This document shows positions 15,752 through 24,624 of a DNA stretch of 64,000 nucleotides, piece by piece (positions within the stretch are counted from its first letter, which is position 1; each line of letters starts with the position of its first letter). The position numbers were made by a program, and so were the translations under genes. Source of the stretch: Deinococcus hopiensis KR-140 (GTDB taxonomy: Bacteria; Deinococcota; Deinococci; Deinococcales; Deinococcaceae). The notes beneath the pieces are model-generated. The model worked only from the letters and a program-made list of their open reading frames with translations. It made no database searches and was not told the DNA's origin. The stretch covers positions 1 through 64,000 of the forward strand of contig NZ_FWWU01000003.1 in the NCBI RefSeq assembly GCF_900176165.1. The letters run 5' to 3'.

Positions 15752-18412
15752 ATGAAGAAAGTTGCCACCCTGCTGACCGGTCTGACCGTTGCCCTGAGTG
15801 CTTGCGGAACATCGACCAACGCTCCCCAGGCGAGTCTCTCCAGCTCCTCTGGCCTCGCCCCACAGGCCGTGACGGGTTGCGCCACCGCGAACCTCGCCCA
15901 GGGCAGGACTGCCCTGGCCTCCTCTACTGAGAACGCCGGCTATCTGGACGCCAAGTTCGCCGTCGACGGTGACGCCACCACCCGCTGGGCCAGCCAGGCC
16001 ACAGACAACCAGTGGCTCCAGGTCGACCTGGGCTCCCCGCAGCAACTGTGCGGCGTCACCCTCCAGTGGGAAGCCGCCTACGCCAAGACCTTCCAGATTG
16101 AGGTCTCCAGCGACGGCACCTCCTGGTCCCCCGCTTCTGCGGTAATCAATGGCACGGGCGGAACGCAAAACGTGTCGATCAGCGGCACCGGACGGTATGT
16201 GCGCATGAAGGGCCTGACCCGCGCCACCGGGTACGGGTACTCGCTCTACGAGCTGCAGGTCTTTGGCACCACCTCCACGGGTGGTGGAACCACCACCTGC
16301 AGCACCACCAACTTCGCGCAGGGCAAACCTGCCAGCGCGTCCTCCACCGAAAATGCAAACGCTCTGGACGCAAAGTTCGCGGTGGACGGGGACAGCACCA
16401 CCCGGTGGGCGAGTCAGGCCACCGACGCCCAGTGGCTGCAGGTGGACCTCGGCAGCGCGCAGAACGTCTGCGGGGTGAGCCTGCAGTGGGAGGCGGCCTA
16501 CGCCAAGACCTTCCGGATCGACGTGTCCAACGACGGGACGACGTGGACTCCAGCGACGGGAACGATCAGCGGAACGGGCGGGACGCAGAACGTGAACCTG
16601 AGTGCCAGTGGCCGCTACGTGCGCATGACGGGGCTGACCCGCGCCACCGGGTACGGCTACTCCATCTACGAGTTCAAGGTCTTTACCTCAGGCACCGGAA
16701 CTGGCGGCACCACCCCGCTGCCCACCTCCGACACGCCGGACTTCGGGCCCAACGTGGCCATCTTCGATCCCTCCACGCCCGTCGCTACCATTCAGTCCAA
16801 GCTGGACACCGCTTTCAACGCGCAGCTGAAGAACCCCGACGCCCAGTTCGGGGACCAGCGCAACGTCTTCCTGTTCAAGCCGGGCAGCTACGGGCGCGTC
16901 TACGCCAATGTCGGCTTTTACACCACGCTCGCGGGGGTCGGCCGCAACCCGGACGACGTGACCATCAACGGGGCCATCAATGTGGACAGCGGCTGGGTGT
17001 ACGGCGACGAGAAAAACGCCACCCAGAACTTCTGGCGTAGCGCCGAGAACCTCGCGGTGGTGCCGGAAGGCGGGACGAACCGCTGGGCGGTGTCGCAGGC
17101 GGCGCCCATGCGCCGCGTCCACATCAGGGGCAACCTGACGATGGGGCCGTCCAACCAGGACTTCGGACAGGGGTACTCCAGCGGCGGATTCATCGCTGAC
17201 AGCAAGGTGGACGGGGCCGTGACCTCCGGCTCGCAGCAGCAGTGGTACACGCGGGACAGCACCATTGGGAGCTGGAGCGGCAGCAACTGGAACATGGTGT
17301 TTTCCGGGGTGCAGGGCGCGCCCGCCCAGAGCTTCCCCACGCCCCCCTACACCACCCTCGCCACGACGCCCGTATCGCGCGAGAAGCCCTACCTGTACTT
17401 CGAGAACGGCAAGTACAGCGTGTTCGTGCCGTCGCTGCGGACCAACGCCTCGGGCATCACCTGGCCCAACACGCCCGGCACGTCTATACCCATGAGCCAG
17501 TTCTACGTGGCCCGGCCCACCGACAGCGCGGCGACGCTGAACCAAGCGCTCGCCCAGGGACTGAATCTGTTTTTCACCCCGGGCGTGTATCACCTGAACC
17601 AGACGCTGAACGTTACCCGCGCGGGCACGGTGGTCACGGGCATCGGCTTCCCGACCCTGGTTCCCGACGGCGGCGTGAACGCCATGCAGGTCGCGGACGT
17701 GGACGGCGTGAACGTCAGCAGCCTGCTGTTCGACGCGGGAACGGTGAACAGCCCCGCTCTGCTGACGGTGGGCACGGCCGGCGCGCACGTCAACCACGCG
17801 GCCAACCCCGTCTCCGTGCAGGACGTGTACTTCCGCATTGGCGGCGCGGTGGCGGGCAAGTCCACCACCAGCCTGATCGTCCACAGCGACAACACCGTCG
17901 TCGACCACATCTGGGCGTGGCGCGCCGACCACGGCAAGTACCCGACAGGCTGGACTGTCAACACCGCCGATACCGGCGTCATCGTGAACGGCAACAACGT
18001 GCTCGCCACGGGCCTGTTCGTCGAGCACTACCAGAAGTACCAGGTGATCTGGAACGGGCAGGGCGGCAAGACCGTCTTCTTCCAGAATGAGATGCCCTAC
18101 GACGCGCCGGACCAGGCGACCTGGCGCACCGGAGCCAACGGCTACGCGGCCTACAAGGTGGCCGACAGCGTGACGACGCACGAGGCGTGGGGGCTGGGCG
18201 CCTACGCGTACTTCAACGTCAACCCCTCGCTGCACGCCGACCGCGGCTTCGAGGTGCCCAACACCCCAGGGGTGAAATTCCACGACGTGCTGACCGTCTC
18301 ACTGGGCAACACCGGCACCATCGACCACGTGATCAATGGCGTCGGCGCGGCCGTGCCCTTCGCTGACCCCGCCAAGAACACCGCACCCAGCAACGTGGTC
18401 AGCTACCCCTGA
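15752..18412 (+). CDS. Large lipoprotein with two F5/8C domains and a beta-helix-like region
   Basis: An 886-residue exported lipoprotein: signal and lipobox LSAC with the lipidated Cys at residue 18. Two near-identical F5/8 type C (discoidin-like, carbohydrate-binding) domains follow at about 43-171 and 183-313, each with FAVDGD..TRWASQATD, WLQVDLGS and RYVRM.GLTRATGYGYS. The rest, about 325-886, resembles the parallel-beta-helix proteins of actinobacteria often annotated as coagulation factor 5/8 or (misleadingly) adenylyl cyclase: GDQRNVFLFKPGSYG, WAVSQAAPMRRVHIRGNL, FFTPGVYHLNQTLNVT. A sugar-polymer binding or cleaving role is likely, but no catalytic residues are certain. It is divergent from, and probably controlled by, the LacI regulator. 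Confidence 0.82.
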   Translation: MKKVATLLTGLTVALSACGTSTNAPQASLSSSSGLAPQAVTGCATANLAQGRTALASSTENAGYLDAKFAVDGDATTRWASQATDNQWLQVDLGSPQQLCGVTLQWEAAYAKTFQIEVSSDGTSWSPASAVINGTGGTQNVSISGTGRYVRMKGLTRATGYGYSLYELQVFGTTSTGGGTTTCSTTNFAQGKPASASSTENANALDAKFAVDGDSTTRWASQATDAQWLQVDLGSAQNVCGVSLQWEAAYAKTFRIDVSNDGTTWTPATGTISGTGGTQNVNLSASGRYVRMTGLTRATGYGYSIYEFKVFTSGTGTGGTTPLPTSDTPDFGPNVAIFDPSTPVATIQSKLDTAFNAQLKNPDAQFGDQRNVFLFKPGSYGRVYANVGFYTTLAGVGRNPDDVTINGAINVDSGWVYGDEKNATQNFWRSAENLAVVPEGGTNRWAVSQAAPMRRVHIRGNLTMGPSNQDFGQGYSSGGFIADSKVDGAVTSGSQQQWYTRDSTIGSWSGSNWNMVFSGVQGAPAQSFPTPPYTTLATTPVSREKPYLYFENGKYSVFVPSLRTNASGITWPNTPGTSIPMSQFYVARPTDSAATLNQALAQGLNLFFTPGVYHLNQTLNVTRAGTVVTGIGFPTLVPDGGVNAMQVADVDGVNVSSLLFDAGTVNSPALLTVGTAGAHVNHAANPVSVQDVYFRIGGAVAGKSTTSLIVHSDNTVVDHIWAWRADHGKYPTGWTVNTADTGVIVNGNNVLATGLFVEHYQKYQVIWNGQGGKTVFFQNEMPYDAPDQATWRTGANGYAAYKVADSVTTHEAWGLGAYAYFNVNPSLHADRGFEVPNTPGVKFHDVLTVSLGNTGTIDHVINGVGAAVPFADPAKNTAPSNVVSYP

Positions 18413-18440
18413 GCTGGAAACTCCGGCCCACCAGCCGTGG

Positions 18441-18497
18441 CGAGGGGAGCGGAGTAGGGAGGACGCCTCACGCGTCCTCCCCGCTCCGCTCCCCTCG
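18441..18497 (+). terminator. Strong hairpin terminator
   Basis: Arms CGAGGGGAGCGGAG (18441-18454) and CTCCGCTCCCCTCG (18484-18497) pair perfectly and enclose a second 10-bp stem (18457-18466 with 18472-18481) with a 5-nt loop. It starts 28 bp after the stop of the F5/8C lipoprotein gene. There is no T-run, but stem strength and position suggest transcription ends here. Confidence 0.75.
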
Positions 18498-18599
18498 TCC
18501 TGGGAATTGAAGGTGCCCCAGAAACCTCATCCATGCGGCTTGCGGACAATCCGCTGGCCCGACTGTGGCCATTGCCCCGTGGCAGACCTGGAAGGTCAC

Positions 18600-19460
18600 C
18601 TCTGCCGCAGCGGTTTACCCACAGTGCTGACTGCCTTTGCGCCGGTGTTCTCCCGCAGAACCTGCAGGTCCAACGGCCGATCATCGTCACCCTCCTGCTC
18701 ACCTGGGAAGCGGACGCTGAGGGCTGCCTTGAGCGTGTAGGGGCTGATGATTCCAGATTCAGCACGTACCAGCGCATTCTGAACCAGGCACGTTGGTTAA
18801 GCCTCCACGCCAGTCGCGTCTTGCTGGAGTTGTTGGTCACCGCCTTTGTTCCCACTGGCCCGCTCGTCCTCGGCTTGGACAACACCATAAGCGCATTTGT
18901 CAACAAGAGGACTTCTTTTTGACCGAGCCCAGCGAGCGAACTTGTGGCGCACTGGGGAAAAAGGAGCCGTGAGGGGAAGGTCATCCCCTCACGGCTCCTT
19001 TCGGACAAATGCTCTAAGCGGCGAACGGGCGGGAACATCAGCGCCAGGGGCATCGACCGTGACCCTGCCCGCTCCAGTCAGGGCCACTTCGTGAAAGCCA
19101 GCGGTCTTTGCTGCCTGAGCCTCATGCTGCTGCCCCCGCTTCCATGGGCACACCGCATCTGGACCTTGCCGTTCTTGACAGCACGCGTGCCGTCAGAAGG
19201 CGTTCACCAGCAACGCGGACACCGGCACAAAACCCTGCTGGTCTGGGCACGGCAGATGCTGCGCCTCGTTCAACGCTGGTGTTCTGGACGTGGGCCAACC
19301 GTTGTGGATGACAGCGCCCAGACTCTGATTGCCTGGCTTCAGCGCCTCCGCCAGGGTCATCCCATCACGGGCCTGCACCCGGTTGCGCCTGGACGCAGCG
19401 CTCTACGAACCCCCTCCAGAACGTCAAGCCGGTCAGATGGGCCGCCCGCGAAGGCCCATG
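18600..19460 (+). pseudogene. Decayed IS701-like transposase, interrupted by a small element
   Basis: Fragments of a DDE transposase of the IS701 type are spread over all three plus frames. In order: LTAFAPVFSRRTC and SPGKRTLRAALSV (to about 18740); then, after a frameshift, STYQRILNQARWLSLHASR and FVPTGPLVLGLDNTI (to 18889); a 127-bp inserted element; ISARGIDRDPARSSQGHFVKASG, LPPLPWAHRIWTLPFLTARV and HKTLLVWARQML (19030-19260); and, after another frameshift, RLRLDAALYEPPPERQAGQMGRPRR (19380-19455). The expected VVADSSFAAL-like catalytic region is corrupted (VVDDSAQTLIAW) and the C-terminal third is absent. I see no flanking terminal repeats. It cannot encode an active transposase. Confidence 0.8.
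18888..19016. mobile_element. MITE-like element, copy 1, inside the dead transposase
   Basis: About 129 bp bounded by TA on both sides (18888-18889 and 19015-19016), with terminal inverted sequences GCATTTGTC (18893-18901) and GACAAATGC (19004-19012). It splits the transposase reading between LDNTI and the next conserved block. Inside is a perfect 18-bp stem (18960-18977 with 18984-19001, 6-nt loop). The element carries no gene. It shares blocks with a second copy at 47686-47809: AAGAGGACTTCTT, TTGACCGAGC, and the 3' end CGGACAAA.GCT.TAAGCGGC. TA duplication suggests mobilisation by an IS630/Tc1-type transposase (inference). Confidence 0.7.
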
Positions 19461-19809
19461 CGGAGCGGGCTTTCTTGCTGCAGGTTGAGACGAATGCCGA
19501 CTTCAACAGAGGCAGAACGGTTTCACGCAAGCAGACGGGTGCAGCGCCCGAGAAGGAGCGTTTAGGGTGACCGGGAAAGGCGTTGCCGTACCGGCGCTCT
19601 CCCGATGGGATAACGCATTCGGCGGAAGGTGTGTGGGTGACCGCCGGCCCGGCCCCTGTTACCCATATGTGCTGTCCTGCCTCGCCAGATGGCCGCCCCG
19701 ATCTCGCCCCCACCGCACTCCCCACTTCTGCTACCATCCCCCCAACCGCAATCCTGCCCGTTCCTACCGCCTGCGCGGGCGTCCCCTTGCTCCTTTCTCC
19801 GGAGGTTGT
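19461..19809. other. Intergenic remnant before the ABC importer operon
   Basis: About 350 bp between the transposase remnant and the substrate-binding-protein gene. Open frames continue but show no family similarity and no ribosome sites. Promoter elements for the downstream operon should lie here; I cannot identify them with confidence. GGAGG at 19801-19805 is the ribosome site of the next gene. Confidence 0.4.
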
Positions 19810-20973
19810 ATGAAGCGTCTTTCCCTGTCCCTGACCCACGCGGTCCTCTCCGCTGCCCTGGCCCTATCCGCCTCGGCCCTCGCGGAAGTGCGCGTGGGCG
19901 TCATCGTGTCGTCCACTGGCCCGGCGGCCAGCCTGGGCATTCCCGAGCGCAACACGGTGGCGCTGCTGCCGCAGACAATTGCCGGGCAGAAGGTGGTGTA
20001 CACCATCCTCGACGACGCTTCGGACACCACTGCGGCCGTCACGGCGGCCCGGAAGTTGATTCAGGAGAACAAGGTGGACGTGCTCGTCGGCACGACCACC
20101 ACCCCCGCCAGCCTCGCCATGATCGACGTGGCCGCCGAGGCGAAGGTGCCCATGATCAGCCTCGCGGCCTCCGAGACCATCATTAAGCCTGTGGACGCGC
20201 GCCGGAGCTGGGTGTTCAAGACGCCGCAAACCGACGCCCTGATGGCGGCGGCGGTGGTGCAGCACATGCAGCAGAACAAGGTCAAGACGGTGGGATACAT
20301 CGGCTTCAACGACGCTTACGGGGAGGGGTGGCTCAGCGAGCTGCAGAAGAACGCCGCAGCGCGCGGCATCAAGGTGGTGGCGGTGGAGCGCTACGGCCGT
20401 ACCGACACCAGCGTGCTGGGCCAGACCCTCAAACTGCTTGCCGCTCGGCCCGACGCCGTACTGGTCGGCGCATCGGGCGTGCCCGCCGTGCTGCCGCAAA
20501 AGACGCTGAAAGACCGCGGCTACGCGGGCAAGGTCTACCAGACGCACGGGGTGGCCAACGCCGACTTCCTGCGGGTGGGTGGCAGGGACGTGGAGGGAGC
20601 CATCCTCCCTGCCGGGCCTGTGCTGGTGGCCGATCAGTTGCCCGACAGCAACCCCATGAAGAAGGTGGGGCTGGCGTACAGCAATCTGTACGAGGGCAAG
20701 TATGGCCAGAACAGCGTCAGCACCTTTGGAGCACACATGTGGGACGCGGGGCTGCTGCTGCAAAAGGCGGTGCCCGTGGCCCTTAAACGCGCCAAGCCCG
20801 GCACACCCGCCTTCCGCGACGCCCTGCGCGACGCGCTGGAAGGGGTCAAGAACGTGATCGGCGCGCACGGCATCTTCAACCTGGGACCGCAGGACCACCT
20901 GGGTCTGGACGCCCGCAGCCGCGTGATGGTGCAGGTTACGAACGGAACCTGGAAGCTGCTGCCTTCCCGCTGA
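19810..20973 (+). CDS. ABC transporter substrate-binding protein (LivK-type)
   Basis: A 387-residue exported receptor of the branched-chain-amino-acid/organic-acid type. It begins with a signal peptide (MKRLSLSLTHAVLSAALALS, cut after ALA) and continues with EVRVGVIVSSTGPAASLGIPERN, DDASDTTAAVTAARKLI and the SLAASETI binding-cleft region. The ATG is preceded by GGAGG. Its ligand is not evident; the family also includes receptors for aromatic and hydroxy acids, which would fit the downstream dehydrogenase and CoA ligase. First gene of a six-gene operon. Confidence 0.85.
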   Translation: MKRLSLSLTHAVLSAALALSASALAEVRVGVIVSSTGPAASLGIPERNTVALLPQTIAGQKVVYTILDDASDTTAAVTAARKLIQENKVDVLVGTTTTPASLAMIDVAAEAKVPMISLAASETIIKPVDARRSWVFKTPQTDALMAAAVVQHMQQNKVKTVGYIGFNDAYGEGWLSELQKNAAARGIKVVAVERYGRTDTSVLGQTLKLLAARPDAVLVGASGVPAVLPQKTLKDRGYAGKVYQTHGVANADFLRVGGRDVEGAILPAGPVLVADQLPDSNPMKKVGLAYSNLYEGKYGQNSVSTFGAHMWDAGLLLQKAVPVALKRAKPGTPAFRDALRDALEGVKNVIGAHGIFNLGPQDHLGLDARSRVMVQVTNGTWKLLPSR

Positions 20974-21058
20974 CCTGACCGCGGGGCCAGGGGTGAACCA
21001 CTTCAGGTTCGCCGCCTGGCCCCTTTTCCTCCTCCATCCTTCCTCAGGAGCCTCTACC

Positions 21059-21100
21059 GTGCCGAGACCGCCCCTCTTGCTTGACCCTGCCCATGTTTGA
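21059..21100 (+). CDS. Short upstream ORF overlapping livH
   Basis: A 13-codon frame begins with GTG after CAGGAG (spacing 8) and ends TGA at 21098-21100, a few bases past the livH ATG at 21093. It owns the only good ribosome site in the region, so ribosomes may reach livH by reinitiation. A near-direct repeat TTGACCCTGCC at 21081 and 21097 (16-bp period) suggests an alternative: an ancestral livH started at this GTG and a 16-bp duplication put it out of frame. Confidence 0.4.
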   Translation: MPRPPLLLDPAHV

Positions 21101-22136
21101 CCCTGCCATTTTCCCGGTCCTGTTCGCGGACGGCCTGCAGAGCGGGGCTGTGTACGCGCTGCTCTCGCTGGCGCTGGTGCTCGTCTTTGCGGTGACGCGC
21201 GTGATTTTCGTGCCGCAAGGCGAATTCGTGATGTTCGGAACACTGACCCTGGCGAGCTTGCAACTTGGGCACGTGCCGGGGACCCTGACGTTGGTGCTGG
21301 CGCTGCTGGCGCTGGCGACGCTCATGAATGTCGTGGAGGCGCTGCGCCGGGGAGACGGGCGGGCAGCGGGAGCGAATGTGCTGGGCGCGGTAGGGCTGGG
21401 CACGGCCCTGTGGTTCCTGACCACCTCGCTGGCTGCCGCGAAAGCCCCGCTGGCGGTGCAGGTGCTGCTGACCCTGCTGCTGGTGGTGCCGCTGGGGCCG
21501 CTGCTCTACCGGGTGGTGTACCGGCCCCTGCGCGGCGCGTCGGTGCTGGTTCTCCTGATCGCCTCGGTGGCCCTGCACCTCGCGCTGACGGGCCTGGGGC
21601 TGGTCTTTTTCGGTGCCGAGGGCAGCCGCACACCCGCCTTTGCCGAGGGGACCGTGAAGCTGGGGCAGGTGGCGCTGAGCTACCAGAGCCTGCTCGTGAT
21701 TCTGGTGTCGGCAGGGCTGATGCTGGGTTTGTACGCCTTTTTTGACCGCACGCTGACGGGCAAGGCGCTGCGGGCCACCGCCGTGAACCGGCTGGGTGCG
21801 CGCCTGGTGGGCATCCGGCCCGAGGGCGCTGGGGCACTGGCCTTTACCGTGGCTGCCCTCATCGGGACGCTCAGCGGTCTGCTGATCGGGCCCAGCATCG
21901 CTGTGTCTTACGACACCGGCTTCCTGATTGGCCTCAAGGGCTTCGTGGGAGCGATCATCGGCGGGCTGGTGAGTTACCCGCTGGCCGCACTGGGGGCGGT
22001 CCTGGTCGGGCTCATCGAGAGTTACGCGAGTTTTAGCCTCAGTCAGTGGAAGGAAGTCATCGTGTTCACGCTGATCCTGCCTGTGCTGCTGTGGCGCAGT
22101 CTCCAGGCCCACCACGACGACGAGGAGGACGAATGA
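21093..22136 (+). CDS. ABC transporter permease (LivH-type)
   Basis: Inner-membrane permease of about 347 residues with some eight hydrophobic helices: FADGLQSGAVYALLSLALVLVFAV at the N-terminus, PQGEFVMFG loop, and the coupling loop LRATAVNRLGARLVGIRPEGA. The start is uncertain: ATG 21093 (MFDPAIF) lacks a Shine-Dalgarno site, TTG 21081 is in frame just upstream, and a well-placed GTG belongs to another frame (the short upstream ORF). The stop overlaps the next gene by 4 nt (ATGA). Confidence 0.85.
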   Translation: MFDPAIFPVLFADGLQSGAVYALLSLALVLVFAVTRVIFVPQGEFVMFGTLTLASLQLGHVPGTLTLVLALLALATLMNVVEALRRGDGRAAGANVLGAVGLGTALWFLTTSLAAAKAPLAVQVLLTLLLVVPLGPLLYRVVYRPLRGASVLVLLIASVALHLALTGLGLVFFGAEGSRTPAFAEGTVKLGQVALSYQSLLVILVSAGLMLGLYAFFDRTLTGKALRATAVNRLGARLVGIRPEGAGALAFTVAALIGTLSGLLIGPSIAVSYDTGFLIGLKGFVGAIIGGLVSYPLAALGAVLVGLIESYASFSLSQWKEVIVFTLILPVLLWRSLQAHHDDEEDE

Positions 22137-23905
22137 AGGGGCGGGCATGGCTGGGTCTGCTCGCCGTGGCGGGAGCCGCGCTGCTGCCGCTGCTCCTCCC
22201 TGTCTTTCAGGTCACGCTCCTCACGAACGTCGCCATCGCCGCCCTGACCGTCGTGGGACTGGTGCTGCTCACCGGGGTGTCCGGCCTGACGAGCTTCGGG
22301 CAAGCCGCCTTTATGGGTGTGGGGGCGTACACGACGGCGGTCCTGACGACGCAGGCGGGCTGGAATCCCTGGCTGACCCTGGTGGCGGGCATGGGCGTCA
22401 CCTCCGCTGTGGCCGCCATCCTGGGCCTCGCCACACTGCGGATGCAGGGGCATTACCTGCCGCTCGCCACCATCGCCTGGGGCATCAGCCTGTACTACGT
22501 GTTCGGCAACTCGCCGCAACTCGGCGGCTTCACGGGCGTACGGGGGATTCCGCCCATCTCGCTGTTCGGGTTGACCTTCAGTGACCCGCGCGCCTTCGCG
22601 TATCTGGCCCTGCTGTTCCTGGGACTCGGAATCATAGGCGCGCAGTTTCTGCTTTCCAGCCGCACCGGTCGGGCCCTGCGCGCGCTGCGAACCGGTACGG
22701 TGGTGGCCGAAGCCTTCGGGGCGCCCACCTTCAGGCTGCGGGTGCAGGTGTTCGTGCTGAGCGCCCTGCTCGCGTCGGTGGCGGGGTGGCTGTACGCGCA
22801 TCAGCAGCGGTTCGTGAACCCCACCCCATTCGGCCTGAATGTGGGCATTGAATACCTCTTCATGGCCGTGCTCGGCGGCGCAGGGCACATCTGGGGCGCG
22901 GTGGCGGGCTCGGCCATCCTGATCCTGCTGCGCGAGGGGCTGCAAGACGCGCTGCCCCGGCTGCTGGGCACGGGAGCCAACTTCGAGACAGTGGTGCTGG
23001 GCGTACTAATCATCCTGGTGCTGCAATTCGCGCCGCGGGGTCTGTGGGCGCTGATGGAACGGCTCATTCCCGCGGGGCCGCCCCGGCTGTTGCCCCATCC
23101 TGCGGCCCTGCCTGCCCCCACGCTTCCGTCCCCAGGTACGCCCGTATTGGAAGTCGATCACGCCGTCAAGCGCTTCGGCGGGTTGAGCGCCGTGCAGGAC
23201 GTGAGCTTCACCGTGAACTCGGGCGAGATCGTGGGCCTGATCGGACCGAATGGGGCGGGCAAGAGCACCCTGTTCAACCTGATCACGGGCGTGAATCCGG
23301 CCACCTCGGGCATGGTCCGCATCCTGGGCCGGGACGTGACGCGCCTACCTGCGCGCACCATTCACCGGTTGGGCGTCGCGCGTACCTTTCAGCATGTACG
23401 CCTCTTTCCGGAACTCTCGCTGCTGGAAAACGCCATGATGGGCGGCTACGCGCGGGGAAGGGCAGGCATGGCGCAGAGTCTGCTGCACCTCGAGCGCCGG
23501 GAGGAAGCTGCCCTGCAGCAGGCGGCCCTCGCCGCGCTGCAAAGGGTGGGGCTGCAGGACCGGGCGGCGGACCGCGCCGGAAACCTCGCCCTGGGGCAGC
23601 AGCGCCTGCTGGAAATCGCGCGTGCCCTGACCGCCGAGCCCGCCCTGCTGCTGCTCGACGAGCCAGCCGCCGGCCTGCGTTACGGGGAGAAGGCCGAACT
23701 CTCGGCCCTGCTGCGCCGCCTGCGGGAAGAAGGCATGACCATCCTGATCGTGGAGCACGACATGGACCTGGTGATGAACCTGGTCGACCGCCTCGTCGTC
23801 ATGAATTCCGGGCAACCGCTCGCCCAGGGCACGCCCGCGGAGGTGCGGGCCAACGCCGCCGTGCGCGAGGCGTACCTGGGCGCGGACGTGGAGGTGAACG
23901 CATGA
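22133..23905 (+). CDS. Fused ABC permease-ATPase (LivM-LivG)
   Basis: A 590-residue fusion. Residues 1 to about 305 are a LivM-type permease (LTGVSGLTSFGQAAFMGVGAY; coupling loop LRALRTGTVVAEAFGAPTFR). A Pro-rich linker (LPHPAALPAPTLPSPG) follows, then a LivG-type ATPase from about residue 343, with Walker A GPNGAGKST near 372, the LivG insert VARTFQHVRLFPELSLLENAM, signature LALGQQRLLEIARAL (the usual S is replaced by A) and Walker B LLLLDEPAAGL. The importer therefore needs one chain fewer. The gene overlaps its neighbours on both sides by 4 nt. Confidence 0.92.
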   Translation: MKGRAWLGLLAVAGAALLPLLLPVFQVTLLTNVAIAALTVVGLVLLTGVSGLTSFGQAAFMGVGAYTTAVLTTQAGWNPWLTLVAGMGVTSAVAAILGLATLRMQGHYLPLATIAWGISLYYVFGNSPQLGGFTGVRGIPPISLFGLTFSDPRAFAYLALLFLGLGIIGAQFLLSSRTGRALRALRTGTVVAEAFGAPTFRLRVQVFVLSALLASVAGWLYAHQQRFVNPTPFGLNVGIEYLFMAVLGGAGHIWGAVAGSAILILLREGLQDALPRLLGTGANFETVVLGVLIILVLQFAPRGLWALMERLIPAGPPRLLPHPAALPAPTLPSPGTPVLEVDHAVKRFGGLSAVQDVSFTVNSGEIVGLIGPNGAGKSTLFNLITGVNPATSGMVRILGRDVTRLPARTIHRLGVARTFQHVRLFPELSLLENAMMGGYARGRAGMAQSLLHLERREEAALQQAALAALQRVGLQDRAADRAGNLALGQQRLLEIARALTAEPALLLLDEPAAGLRYGEKAELSALLRRLREEGMTILIVEHDMDLVMNLVDRLVVMNSGQPLAQGTPAEVRANAAVREAYLGADVEVNA

Positions 23906-24624
23906 ACGGTGCGGACACGGTCCTCCTGACTGTGCGGGACCTGCACGTGGCGTATGGCCGGGTGGAGGCGGTGACGGGCGTGCATCTATCGGTGGGGGCC
24001 GGGCAGATCGTGTCTGTGATCGGCGCGAATGGAGCAGGCAAAAGTACGCTGCTGGGCGCGGTGATGGGGGCGCTGCCCTCTCGCGGCGTGGTGGAGTACG
24101 CGGGCCGTCCCCTCACGCACACGCCGCTGGAGGCGCGGGTAGCTGCTGGGATGGTCCTCGTGCCCGAGCGGCGCGAGCTGTTTTCCAGCATGACGGTCGT
24201 GGACAACCTCCGGCTGGGCGCCTACACCCGCCGCCGGGAGCGTGCCGGCGGCGATCTGGACGCTGTGTACGAACGCTTTCCACGCCTGCGCGAGCGGCAC
24301 CGGCAACTCGCGGGCACCCTGTCTGGTGGGGAGCAGCAGATGCTGGCGATTGGCCGGGCGCTGATGGGCCGTCCCCGACTGCTGCTGCTGGATGAGCCTT
24401 CGCTGGGCCTCGCGCCCCTGATCGTGCGGGAAATTCTGGGCATCGTGGCGGGCCTGCGGGACTCGGGCGTCACCGTTTTGCTGGTAGAGCAGAACGCGCG
24501 GGCAGCCCTCGCCATCAGTGACTACGGGTATGTGCTGGAGGGCGGTCAGGTCCGCCTCCACGGTCCGGCGGCTGAGCTGACGGACGACCCGGCAGTGGTG
24601 GCGAGCTACCTGGGTGGGGCGTGA
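23902..24624 (+). CDS. ABC transporter ATPase (LivF-type)
   Basis: A 240-residue ATP-binding subunit: Walker A GANGAGKST near residue 41, LivF-type VLVPERRELFSSMTVVDNL, signature TLSGGEQQMLAIGRAL, Walker B LLLLDEPSLGLAPLI and H-loop LVEQNA. ATGA overlap with the fused permease-ATPase upstream and GTGA overlap with the FAD enzyme downstream place it firmly in one translationally coupled operon. It would pair with the fused LivG domain as the second ATPase. Confidence 0.92.
   Translation: MNGADTVLLTVRDLHVAYGRVEAVTGVHLSVGAGQIVSVIGANGAGKSTLLGAVMGALPSRGVVEYAGRPLTHTPLEARVAAGMVLVPERRELFSSMTVVDNLRLGAYTRRRERAGGDLDAVYERFPRLRERHRQLAGTLSGGEQQMLAIGRALMGRPRLLLLDEPSLGLAPLIVREILGIVAGLRDSGVTVLLVEQNARAALAISDYGYVLEGGQVRLHGPAAELTDDPAVVASYLGGA

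Noticed and set aside
16688..18283. 531-residue minus-strand frame under the F5/8C lipoprotein
   Set aside because: Val/His/Arg-rich antisense shadow; no start signal.
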